This document shows positions 7,809 through 16,800 of a DNA stretch of 41,099 bases, piece by piece. The DNA comes from a virus. The notes below the pieces were generated by a model, which did not search any database, was not told the origin of the DNA, and was given only the letters and a program-made list of their open reading frames with translations. The DNA is taken from positions 1 through 41,099 of IMG/VR virus record IMGVR_UViG_3300001680_000219, one strand, 5' to 3'. The stretch's first letter is position 1; the number at the start of each line of letters is the position of its first letter. A program made the translations under genes and the position numbers.

Positions 7809-8789
7809 TTATTGGTATGAAACTTTAACAAGTCCGCCAGCACCAAAGCCACCCCAACAACCATTACCACCGTCATAACCACCGCCAGCACCGCCACCGC
7901 CAGGGAAGTAAGAATGACCACGACAACAACCCATACCAGTAGTGGTACATTCGTTTGTATCCCTACCGTTCGATTGAGATCCGGAGAATGGTCCTGTCGG
8001 TCCACCTCTAGTTCCACTAATTTCATTACAGCAACTGTAACCCTTTTGAACCATTCCTGTAGTTCCTGTGAAACCGTAGTCTGCACCGAAGAAACCTGGA
8101 GTACATGATTGGCATTGTCCCCAACCACCTGATACTTGGTTACCAACAACACATTGCGCACCAATAGAACAGTCGTAACAACTTGATTTTTTATCCCAAG
8201 CTGTAAAACCACCTTCTCCTCCGGTCGCACAGAAGTTTGATAGTCCATTACCAGTTACCCATGAAGTACAACCTGTTCTACATGGTTGACAATGCGCACA
8301 GCATGAACATTGTGAAGTACCACCAGCACATAAAGTAAAATTAGAAGTACCAGCAGTAAAATCAACGCCTTCCTCTAACGTCCTAGCTGCATAGTTACCA
8401 CCCCAACCACCAGAAGGAATATCGTAGTCACGACCAGATGATCCACCTGGACCGCCGCCACCTAGAACTTCGAATTTAATAGACTTGATTCCCTCAGGGG
8501 CTGTCCATAATAAACAACAACCACCATTAGTAACAGACCAATGGTTGGTGTTTAAAATCATAAATTCTTTAAATGGTTTCGATCCACCACCTGCAGCAGC
8601 AAGTGCGTCGATACCTATATCAACCTCATCTTGCAAACAAGTAACTTGTCCAGTCTGAGTAGCAATAACTTCTGCCTGCACATCGCAAACGTCTTTTAAC
8701 GTTTCGAAAGTAGTGTTGGCTAGATACTCCATTGTTTGGTCTAAATCCTTAGCCATTTGGTTCATTTTACCAAGTGTTAAAATATCCAT
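7809..8789 (-). CDS. Gly/Cys-rich tail adhesin (receptor-binding fibre tip), copy A
   Basis: A 326-residue protein built like the 324-residue copy: an N-terminal helical segment (MDILTLGKMNQMAKD), an AAAGGGS linker at about residue 65, then a glycine-rich domain with GGGGPGGSSG and many Cys (SQCSCCAHCQPC, SSCYDC, SCCNE, GCCRGH), ending GGFGAGGLVKVSYQ. Conserved blocks alternate with variable loops, for example GWGQCQSCTPGFFG is present here only. This suits a scaffold with swappable binding loops. It follows its own late promoter and an AGAAGGAA Shine-Dalgarno, so it is the first gene of the adhesin block. The cysteines could form disulfides outside the cell or bind metal; sequence alone does not decide. 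Confidence 0.7.
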   Translation of the reverse strand: MDILTLGKMNQMAKDLDQTMEYLANTTFETLKDVCDVQAEVIATQTGQVTCLQDEVDIGIDALAAAGGGSKPFKEFMILNTNHWSVTNGGCCLLWTAPEGIKSIKFEVLGGGGPGGSSGRDYDIPSGGWGGNYAARTLEEGVDFTAGTSNFTLCAGGTSQCSCCAHCQPCRTGCTSWVTGNGLSNFCATGGEGGFTAWDKKSSCYDCSIGAQCVVGNQVSGGWGQCQSCTPGFFGADYGFTGTTGMVQKGYSCCNEISGTRGGPTGPFSGSQSNGRDTNECTTTGMGCCRGHSYFPGGGGAGGGYDGGNGCWGGFGAGGLVKVSYQ

Positions 8790-8819
8790 AGTTGTATGTT
8801 CCTTCTAATATGTTTTAAT

Positions 8820-8827
8820 TATTTATA
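8820..8827 (-). promoter_or_regulatory. T4-type late promoter TATAAATA before the adhesin block
   Basis: An exact TATAAATA on the minus strand sits 31 bases before the first adhesin start, in a 46-base gap after the 1189-aa gene. The predicted leader keeps the AGAAGGAA Shine-Dalgarno. Confidence 0.65.
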
Positions 8828-8835
8828 ATAAATTT

Positions 8836-11800
8836 TTATACGTCCCAAATGTCTTTAAGAGTAATAACACCTCTCATATCATTTGTCGCACCGTCGTATC
8901 TCGAAGACTCATAAACTAATGAGTCTGGAGAACCATTAACCCATGACTGAGTAGTAAATTCCCAAGAATCGTTTAATGAGTGTCCTTCATAATTACCCCA
9001 CTGTACTAAAACTCCGTTCTTAAAGTTTGTTCCGGCAGAGGTGTTAGCACTGAATGGCGAATCGTCAGTATTACCTTTAGGTCCGTATAATGCATATGCA
9101 TTGCCTGCTAGGTTAATAGATCCACCAGGATATGTTACTGGTCCTGCAACAATAATAGTTGGAGTCTTGTATGCACTACCTGGATTATTAATAACAATAT
9201 TAGAAACGTTACCAGCACCACCTAACGATACAGTGCCAGTAGCACCATAGCCGGTAGGCTCTGGGTGACTATCGATAACAATAACTCTAGTCTGTCCATT
9301 AATATAGTCTGCCCAATCTTCTACGATAGTAGCACCACCAAGACCATTATTTAGTCCAACCGTTCCTACATATCCGATACCAACAGTATTTGTTGAATCT
9401 GTACCAACTGTGCCACCACCGTCTGTTACAACAACCATAGGTTCGTCGTAACCAGCACCACGTGTGGTAAATTCAATTGCAGAAATAACATTATTGATGT
9501 CAGTACTAACTGCACCACCAGTTCCTGTGTTTGTTGGGTCGTTAATAATAAGTTCAACGTCTGCATAACCAGAACCAGAACGAACAACTTTAACTTCTTT
9601 AATTTCTCCGACTGTAACTTCAACGAACCATTCTGCTCCTGAATTAGTACAAGCAGTAGGGTCTGTAATTGTAGCATCAGAACAGAATGCAGGAACTGCA
9701 AACGATGTGATTTCGGCACTTAAAGAAGCATTAGAACCATAATTACGACCGATTTCTGCCCCTAAATCATCGTAAATTGGGAAACCTGTAGGATCGAATA
9801 CTATAATTTTAGTTTCTTGCGAATAACCAGTACCTGTGTTGTCTACAGTAATTACTGCTACAGAACGATCTAATACTGGAGTTGCGTATGCACCCTCACC
9901 TGGACCAGAAACGTCAATAATTTTAACAGTATCGCCTTCGACGTAATCCTTTCCTGGACGATCTACTGCAATATCAATAATATTACCAGAAGCGTTTACC
10001 GTAGCAAGACCACGCAAACCACCACCCGTTTCAGTAACCATGTCTACAAATACTGTGTTTTCACGAACCCATAAAGTTGCACCAGCACCTGAATTTTGAT
10101 CTGTGATAACATACTTATCTGTTAGTTCTGTGTCTTGTGTAACTGTATATGAGAACACAGCATTTTGAGGGATATCTCCAGAATCAAATACACCATCTTC
10201 ATGAGTAACCGTATGAGCACTAATGTCAAGGTTAGTAAATTGAACCGTATCTCCGACGTTAGCAGAGATAATCGATGGAACAAAAGCGTTATTTTGAATG
10301 GCAACGGATACTGTTTTAGATGTTGTATCTGTGTATCCAGTGCCTTGATTTGATAATGAAATAGAATTAATACCACCATTAGCAAAATAAAGTTGAACTA
10401 CAGCAGCAACTGATTCATTACCACCAGTTATTGTTAATGTATCAGAAACCGCATATGCACTTCCTGGATTAGTAATTATAATTTTATCTAACGTATCATC
10501 TTCGTTTAATACTGCATAACCTGCAAGACTAACACCAGTAGAAGAGGTCATTCCTATTGAAATTTGAGGGTTGACTTGATATCCATCAGAATTCTTTCCG
10601 TGGTCATGTGGACCAACCTGACTAACGAAGTAAAACTGCTCAGAGAATGAATTCCATCCAATATCAATATCGTGACTATGTCCACTTTCGACCGTTGTAG
10701 CTGTAACAGCTGTTCCGGATTTAATAGTATTAACATCTGCTTGAGATATTTGTAGGTTATGAGTATGTCCATTACCTCCGTCTTGTACAGTGATATTCCA
10801 AAAACCTACATAACCTGCACCAGCAGAAATGACTTTTACATAGTCGACCATACCGTTTCTAAAGGTAGGAGCAGCAATTGCTTTAGTTTCAGTAGAACCT
10901 GCAACATCAACTGCGCCTAAGTCGAACGTTCTTGCTAATGTATTGCTTGAGTATTTAGTACCATTTTCTGTGATAGTAACGTCTGATACTCCATCGTCAT
11001 ACACTGCGTTAAAGATAGCACCTGTGCCGATAGTTGTATTTGAGTCGATAGTATAACCGTAAGTGTCAACAACACCAGAATCGTCTGTAATAGAAACTTT
11101 GTAAGTTAAACCGTCTGATAGTTCCGAGTCGTAAGATTCACCAGCAATTGCTGTTTCATATGAACGTTGCAAATCGTCTAATAATGAGACATTTGCATCT
11201 GTATATGTTTCGCAAAGTATTGGAGTTTCAAATGCACCACCGTCTGAATCTAATCCAGAAGCACCGTCTGTGGCAACTACACCCCAACCAGTAATTGACG
11301 ATATTCCGTCGTGACAATATGAAGTTCCAGGAGAGAACATAATAGTATCATAATCAATAGCATAGTTACCAGAAACTCCTTTATTGTAGACATCTCCAGA
11401 CAAGTCTGTAATTTTAACCATATCTCCTGTATCAATACCGTCAAACAACAATGCGTTCGAGTTACCTCGTCTAATTACTAATTCTGGATTATCAACATCC
11501 GCAATAGAAGTATTATTAAGAATTGTTAAATCCTCTGCTGCAGAACCGTCTACTTCATGACCAGTTGCTCTGAAAGAAGCAACACCAGTATTACCGATGT
11601 CTTTAAATATGCTATATGCTTTAATTTTTTCTACAGAAGTTGAACCAGCTGCATCATTTTCTAATTTCAAGTGATGAACAAACGGATATGGTTCTCCACT
11701 AATTTGCATAGCCTCACCGAAAGAAGAAATACCACCTTTGGAGTTGTATGCAATATGGTGAGTTTTATTAGGACCTTCTTCTGCGAAAGAAATTTGTCCA

Positions 11801-12405
11801 TCAGCAGTATATTTGTAATCTGTGAAACCAATTTCACGAGTCATTGTTACTTCAGCAACTAATAAGTTTGTTTGGTGTACAGAATAACCAGAGTCTGCCG
11901 CACCAGAAGTGTACTGAGCAAGGTTAAGTAACATGTCATCAAGTGCCTGTTGAATAATGGCATCCTGTGCTTGTACGTGTATTGTGTAGTCAGTTTGTAA
12001 CTGACCCATTGTAGTCGTTACGTTTGTTTCTAAAAGGTTAGAAGCTGTTGATAATGTACTACCAGCATCATTTGCCCAAGGGACAAACACTGAATTAACA
12101 AAACCAGCAACTTCGTCATTCATGTAAGTTTCAACTGCATTCATAGCAGTATTAGTCTTGACGACTACTTCATTTTTAAATGTGTTTTGTTGGTTTTCTA
12201 GTGGTGAAGTTACATTTGCATTTAACCATGATTTCATATTGCCCGCCATAGCGTTCAATTTGGTTGGAATCATCACCGCTGGGGTGTTGGTATAAATCTC
12301 TACTTCTTCAACGAATTCCGTAATATCAATACTCTCGAAAGTGATATCTGGTATATCGTTAAACTGGTCAACTTGCGTTGAAATGGTTGATAGTGTGACA
12401 GACAT
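8836..12405 (-). CDS. Large fibre-like virion protein with GxGY beta-repeats and an HxH module
   Basis: A 1189-residue protein. Residues 1-190 are alpha-helical and likely coiled-coil (many Asn/Thr/Val, few Gly), suited to anchoring. The middle and C-terminal parts consist of repeated beta units with GTGYT, GSGYA, GAGYD and GSAYK turns, each followed by a short strand. Also seen: an HxH module at about residues 540-600 (GHTHN, GHSHD, GPHDHG); a cupredoxin-like segment at about 705-765 (VGDTVQFTNLD, HTVTHEDGVFDSG) lacking the usual Cys-x2-His half; and one Cys-G-W module (CSDATITDPTACTNSGAEW) at about 905-925. The last 100 residues are Gly/Asn/Trp-rich. Two tandem late promoters precede the gene, with a GGAGATAAC Shine-Dalgarno. 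A tail fibre or baseplate-associated role is inferred from position and repeats; no T4 orthologue is recognised. Confidence 0.65.
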   Translation of the reverse strand: MSVTLSTISTQVDQFNDIPDITFESIDITEFVEEVEIYTNTPAVMIPTKLNAMAGNMKSWLNANVTSPLENQQNTFKNEVVVKTNTAMNAVETYMNDEVAGFVNSVFVPWANDAGSTLSTASNLLETNVTTTMGQLQTDYTIHVQAQDAIIQQALDDMLLNLAQYTSGAADSGYSVHQTNLLVAEVTMTREIGFTDYKYTADGQISFAEEGPNKTHHIAYNSKGGISSFGEAMQISGEPYPFVHHLKLENDAAGSTSVEKIKAYSIFKDIGNTGVASFRATGHEVDGSAAEDLTILNNTSIADVDNPELVIRRGNSNALLFDGIDTGDMVKITDLSGDVYNKGVSGNYAIDYDTIMFSPGTSYCHDGISSITGWGVVATDGASGLDSDGGAFETPILCETYTDANVSLLDDLQRSYETAIAGESYDSELSDGLTYKVSITDDSGVVDTYGYTIDSNTTIGTGAIFNAVYDDGVSDVTITENGTKYSSNTLARTFDLGAVDVAGSTETKAIAAPTFRNGMVDYVKVISAGAGYVGFWNITVQDGGNGHTHNLQISQADVNTIKSGTAVTATTVESGHSHDIDIGWNSFSEQFYFVSQVGPHDHGKNSDGYQVNPQISIGMTSSTGVSLAGYAVLNEDDTLDKIIITNPGSAYAVSDTLTITGGNESVAAVVQLYFANGGINSISLSNQGTGYTDTTSKTVSVAIQNNAFVPSIISANVGDTVQFTNLDISAHTVTHEDGVFDSGDIPQNAVFSYTVTQDTELTDKYVITDQNSGAGATLWVRENTVFVDMVTETGGGLRGLATVNASGNIIDIAVDRPGKDYVEGDTVKIIDVSGPGEGAYATPVLDRSVAVITVDNTGTGYSQETKIIVFDPTGFPIYDDLGAEIGRNYGSNASLSAEITSFAVPAFCSDATITDPTACTNSGAEWFVEVTVGEIKEVKVVRSGSGYADVELIINDPTNTGTGGAVSTDINNVISAIEFTTRGAGYDEPMVVVTDGGGTVGTDSTNTVGIGYVGTVGLNNGLGGATIVEDWADYINGQTRVIVIDSHPEPTGYGATGTVSLGGAGNVSNIVINNPGSAYKTPTIIVAGPVTYPGGSINLAGNAYALYGPKGNTDDSPFSANTSAGTNFKNGVLVQWGNYEGHSLNDSWEFTTQSWVNGSPDSLVYESSRYDGATNDMRGVITLKDIWDV
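10120..10290 (-). other. Cupredoxin-like segment without the C-terminal copper ligands
   Basis: Residues of about 705-765 of the 1189-aa protein read FVPSIISANVGDTVQFTNLD then HTVTHEDGVFDSGDIPQNAV, a close match to the first half of blue-copper proteins. The following strand (DKYVITDQNSG) has no Cys-x2-His, so a type-1 copper site is unlikely. Confidence 0.55.
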
Positions 12406-12437
12406 TGTTCGTTATCTCCAAAAAATTATTCTTAAAT

Positions 12438-12457
12438 TATTTATAATACTATTTATA
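12438..12457 (-). promoter_or_regulatory. Tandem T4-type late promoters before the 1189-aa gene
   Basis: Two exact TATAAATA octamers on the minus strand (12457-12450 and 12445-12438) are separated by GTAT, giving a 12-base period. They lie in the 101-base gap between the 456-aa and 1189-aa genes. The rest of the gap is AT-rich without a clear hairpin. Confidence 0.65.
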
Positions 12458-12506
12458 AACGTTATTTGTTGTTTCTATATTTCATTATCTAATCCCCCGA
12501 TTATTT

Positions 12507-13877
12507 CTATACTACAGTTATTGCACCAACTTCAGTAAACGTTTGACCGTCTAAATTAGTTACCCTAACATCATAAATTCCTGATGTTGAGTATGTCATT
12601 ACTAAATCAATTTGGTTAGCAGATTGCCAGTTTGCGGCAATCACTTCAACGACATTATCAGTTCCTGTGTCTAATATTTCAACAGTAGTGTCTCCATTGA
12701 CAAATCCAGCACCAGATAAAGAGTATACATTGTAATCACCATTTACTGTTGTGATGTATAAAGTATCACTTACTACAAATGGGTCAGCAAATGCAGAAGT
12801 ATCCATATCTGCATTTGTTACACGCAACTCTTGCTCACCTAACGGTGTGTCTGGGTGAATTTCAAAACGTACCTTGTATGGTAAGTTTAGACTTTCTTGA
12901 TTTGTTTGCTCTACACCACCTAAAGTAATTGTGTATGTTAAATCTATACCATCACCAACTATCTCAACCCACTCACCGTCTATTTCATCAAGAATGGTCG
13001 AATCCCATGTTCCTCTAGGAGATTCACAATCCACTTGATTGTCAACTGTAATATCAGCAATACTAGTAGTACAATGTTCTAAATCTTCAAGAATCCAAGT
13101 TCCTCTAGGTCCTTCACAAACTTCTTGTGAAGTTTGAATTCCATCTGAACAGTATCCAGGTAAACCATCAGTCCAAACGTTTCCTGCAGAAGTCCAAGTA
13201 TTACCAGCATTAGTGTATACGTTTATAGCAGTCCAAGTATTAGATGGTGTCCACGTAGCAAGATTAATTGCACAATCTGTTGCGTTCTCAGAAACAGCGT
13301 CAGAACAAGTACCAGGAGTTTCATAACATTCACCAGAAGTGAGTGATGTACCGTTTGAACAAGAACCACCTGAGTCTATACAAGCAGTTTCGTTATCGTT
13401 GTAAGCTGGGTCAGTACAAGTACCGGCTGCAACACAAGTATATTCAAACGAATATGTTAGATCAGAACAAGTACCAGCACCCAAACAACCATACTCAGAA
13501 GTATATAATGGGTCAGAACAAGAACCTGGAGTTTCTACACTCCACCAACCGAATACTGTTTCACAATCGACTTGAGTAGAATAATCTGTATTAGTACAAT
13601 GTGCGGCAACTGTCGCATACCACAATCCTACAACATTTGTACAAGTTAATTCAATGCTATATGTGTCTGTACCGAAATTAGTCGTACAGTTTGGAACTAT
13701 TTCAGTAACACCACGTCTTCCTGCCATCTTATCTGTAGATGATAGTGATATAGGTGGGTTAAGAATATCATTACCACGTCTATTAACGTCGTAGTAATCT
13801 TCAATGATTGACTCACCGAATGATTCCATAGTTCTCATACCAGCAATAGGTTGTCCAACATAGTCAGCATTTTCCAT
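12507..13877 (-). CDS. Virion protein with nine tandem Cys-Gly-Trp modules and C-terminal beta domains
   Basis: A 456-residue protein of no recognised family. Residues 1-55 form a leader rich in charged residues (MESFGESIIEDYYDVNRRG). Residues of about 60-290 hold nine copies of a roughly 20-residue module with consensus C-S-D-x-x-Y-x(4-6)-C-x(4)-G-T/x-W, for example HCTNTDYSTQVDCETVFGWW and CSDPLYTSEYGC. The C-terminal 160 residues look like two beta-sandwich (IPT/TIG-like) domains (VEIVGDGIDLTYTITLGG, YNVYSLSGAGFVNGDTTVEI). It starts 2 bases after the stop of the 2181-aa gene with a weak Shine-Dalgarno, so translation is probably coupled. Between two fibre-like giants, a structural linker or attachment role is inferred. 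Paired cysteines in each module may form disulfides after release. Confidence 0.55.
   Translation of the reverse strand: MENADYVGQPIAGMRTMESFGESIIEDYYDVNRRGNDILNPPISLSSTDKMAGRRGVTEIVPNCTTNFGTDTYSIELTCTNVVGLWYATVAAHCTNTDYSTQVDCETVFGWWSVETPGSCSDPLYTSEYGCLGAGTCSDLTYSFEYTCVAAGTCTDPAYNDNETACIDSGGSCSNGTSLTSGECYETPGTCSDAVSENATDCAINLATWTPSNTWTAINVYTNAGNTWTSAGNVWTDGLPGYCSDGIQTSQEVCEGPRGTWILEDLEHCTTSIADITVDNQVDCESPRGTWDSTILDEIDGEWVEIVGDGIDLTYTITLGGVEQTNQESLNLPYKVRFEIHPDTPLGEQELRVTNADMDTSAFADPFVVSDTLYITTVNGDYNVYSLSGAGFVNGDTTVEILDTGTDNVVEVIAANWQSANQIDLVMTYSTSGIYDVRVTNLDGQTFTEVGAITVV
13005..13700 (-). repeat. Nine-copy Cys-Gly-Trp protein repeat array
   Basis: Codes for nine roughly 20-residue modules of the 456-aa protein, each with two Cys and most with a closing G-T/x-W. 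The same module occurs singly in six other virion proteins of the window, including gp8. Confidence 0.75.
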
Positions 13878-13879
13878 AT

Positions 13880-16800
13880 CTAAATGATTTGCTTTCCATC
13901 TTTCTTCACCACTAATAAATACTCATCGGATGAAAGGTTAGGAATTGTTTTAACTGAAATGTCATCCCAATATGTAAATCCGTTTCCAGTAGTAGAAAGT
14001 GTTAAGTAAGCAGTACCAGCAATAGGAGCAGTAATTACAAAGTCTCTAGTTTCGTCATAAACTCCACTAGTCATAGTATCTTCGACAATCATTGAACCAT
14101 ACGTATCACTATCTGGAGTTGGACCTAATTTTAGAATTGAATCTGTAGGTCTATCAACTTTAAATGAAATCTTGTAATTCATACCTGCTTCCATTTCGAA
14201 AGTAATATGAGCAATACCTCTATTATTAATACCAGTACCAGAAGTGTAAATCTGCTGAGTAATTTGATCTACATACGCAACACCGTCTTGTTGAGGAGCA
14301 AATGTCCAATTTTCAATGATTTCTCTAATAGAAACGTTATCAATAGAACCCTCAAAACCAACATTAGAATAGTATGGATTATTTTCTTCAGGTCTATTGT
14401 CGTCTACGTCACCAATAAAGTGAACTTTTTGGTCATAAGATCCAGCACGAACGTGGAATACTTTATCACCGTCTTGATTAAGTCCATCAGTATTGGCATC
14501 AATAACAGGAATAGCTTCTTCAACGAGTTTAATTGAATTAATAGCACCAGAACCATTTAAGTTAATTGTAATTGTATTAGATGCTGTACCAATAAAGTCT
14601 AAATTATGAATACCACTTGAATTTGAACTCACTACAACAGTTCCGTTAATAACAACTTCTACAGTAGGTGTATTAATAATAGTAGAAATTAAAGTCAACT
14701 CATCGTGTCCTTCTGGATTCGATTGCTCTGAGATATAGAATTGGTCTATTCCGTTAATATTTGCATATTTAATGGTAAATTCATGTGTATATGTTTCTGC
14801 GTGATATCCATCAGTTTGTGCAAAAGTCAGAGACCTTACGCTGTCGAACGATATCCAGTCTGCTTGAGACTGAGTCATTTGGAACGTATGAGAGTGAGTT
14901 CCTGTTGGACCTGGACCTACTTGGAAGTTAAGGATATTATCTTCAATTAAATCTAAATCTAAACTAACTTCATACTTGACTCCTCCGACCAGTGCATTTG
15001 ATAAAGTGTAAACCGCAGTTGCGTCAGAAGATGAATTAAAGTTTAATGTGTCTTCTATAATACTAACCGTGTCGTCACCCATAACCCAATTAACTAAAAC
15101 TGGATCTGTAATATCAAAATTCCAGTTAGAAATTAAGTTACTAGGATTAGTTCCTAAAGCAACTCGCATACGTCCAGTCATACCATTATTGTCGTTATCA
15201 ACATCACCTAATGAATATTTAACTTCGTAAAGTTTACCTGTATCAATAGAAACTGTTTGAGAAACTTCTGTAGCAGAAGAAATTGACCCATCAAGGTATG
15301 CTTTCGCACCATCAGAAGTCCAACCCTCACCCATAGACCAAGCATTTTGGCCAGTAACACGTTCTTTAATAGAAACGTTGTCAATCTTACCTTGTCCTGC
15401 ATTAGTCAAACGTAGTAACGTTGTATTCGTAGGGGCAATTAGAGTTTCAGTATAATGACCAACTTGTGTATTGGCAGTACCTTGAACTGTAGTATCACCA
15501 ATTAAATTAGCAGTAATATTTCCAATCTCTGCACCATATTGGTCTTTGAAAGATTCAATAATATCGTACTGAACTTCATATGTAACACCATCTTCAATTG
15601 TACCCGTCACAAGTTGCTCAATATAAGCAGCATCTGTATTCGTAGTAAATGCACTACCACCAGAAACCGACCATGAACCTGTTTCAGTCCATACAACTTC
15701 TTTGAAAGTAACATTTGATAATTCAATATCAGAACGTTTGTCGATGTCAACACTAAAGTAAACCTTAGCAAGTCCACTAACGTCGTTAGTCACTAAGAAT
15801 TGCTCAGAACCTATTCCAGGAATCATTGATAAAGGTTCGATATATTGAATAGTACCTAATTCAATATTCATTGCTTGTATCACAGGAATTGCTCCCGCAC
15901 CTGTTGCTGTTAATTGGTTGCCAGTATTAAGAATATCTGCTTGAGTTCCTTTTACTGGGAATCCGTTTTCTGGTTCAGGTTGTACTTGGAAGTAATCAGG
16001 TCCAGTTCCATTATCAACAAGGATTTTATCCCTGATATGTAATGGAGTGTACATGTTATCTTGTCCGTGATGGAAGTAAACAACAATATCATCTCCGGCA
16101 TTAACAACAGGTAAATCAAGGATATTAAATTGACCCATCATAGAAGCATGCCAAGCACACTGATAATACATTACGTCTGGTGATACTTCAGGAACTGTCC
16201 AAGTCATAGTGTCATATTTTGTAACACCATCATCATCGACACCCCATAAATCTAATATATCACCCTCAGTTTGATCACCAAGTCCTTCTTCAGCACGTGA
16301 GTTCTGAACACCTAATAGGTATTCACCGAACCAAGCACCTGGAGTGAAATGTGAACCATCATCGGTTGTAACATAAATTGGGTGACCAGCAGAGTTAATC
16401 TTAAATGTGTATGTACCACCACGGTATAAATTAATTGTTCTGTTTGTTCCTTCAATCATTCCTGCACCATTAACCTCTCCAGGTGGAACGAATGGACCAA
16501 GTCCAGAAACACCATCGGAACCCGTAAGTCCGAAGTCTTCTGGAACTTTCCATGTAAATTCTTTTGCGAAGTTACCTACCCATTGGGAAGTTCTCCATTG
16601 AGCAAGTCCAGGATCTTCAGTAGGGTTTAATGCAAGACAAAGTGTTTCATCGTCTTCACCATTATAGTACCAACCAGAAACGTCTAATTCTTCACACCAA
16701 CCGTTTAATCCCATACAATGAGGGAATGCTTGATCTGATACCCAAGTTCCAGGCTCTTCTTCGTTATTTACGAAATCGTTATGGTCACCAGAACTAATAA

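Larger units (their letters stand above)
5248..8789 (-). repeat. Tandem duplication of an adhesin-chaperone gene pair
   Basis: Two consecutive units, 6990-8789 and 5248-6964, each hold a Gly/Cys-rich adhesin followed by a Phage_tail_APC-like gene. Nucleotide identity is patchy: 38 bases are identical at the adhesin starts (6927-6964 and 8752-8789), 27 bases are identical at 6702-6728 and 8527-8553, and the chaperone starts are nearly identical. The downstream parts are diverged. Confidence 0.85.

Noticed and set aside
7793-8248. Minus-strand open frame of 151 codons inside adhesin copy A
   Set aside because: It is an alternative frame of a glycine-rich gene; the Val/Leu-rich product is what GGT/GGA repeats give when shifted.
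13005-13700. Cys-rich array as zinc fingers or EGF domains
   Set aside because: Two Cys per roughly 20 residues with a closing Gly-x-Trp fits neither family; likeness to the gp8 segment is better.
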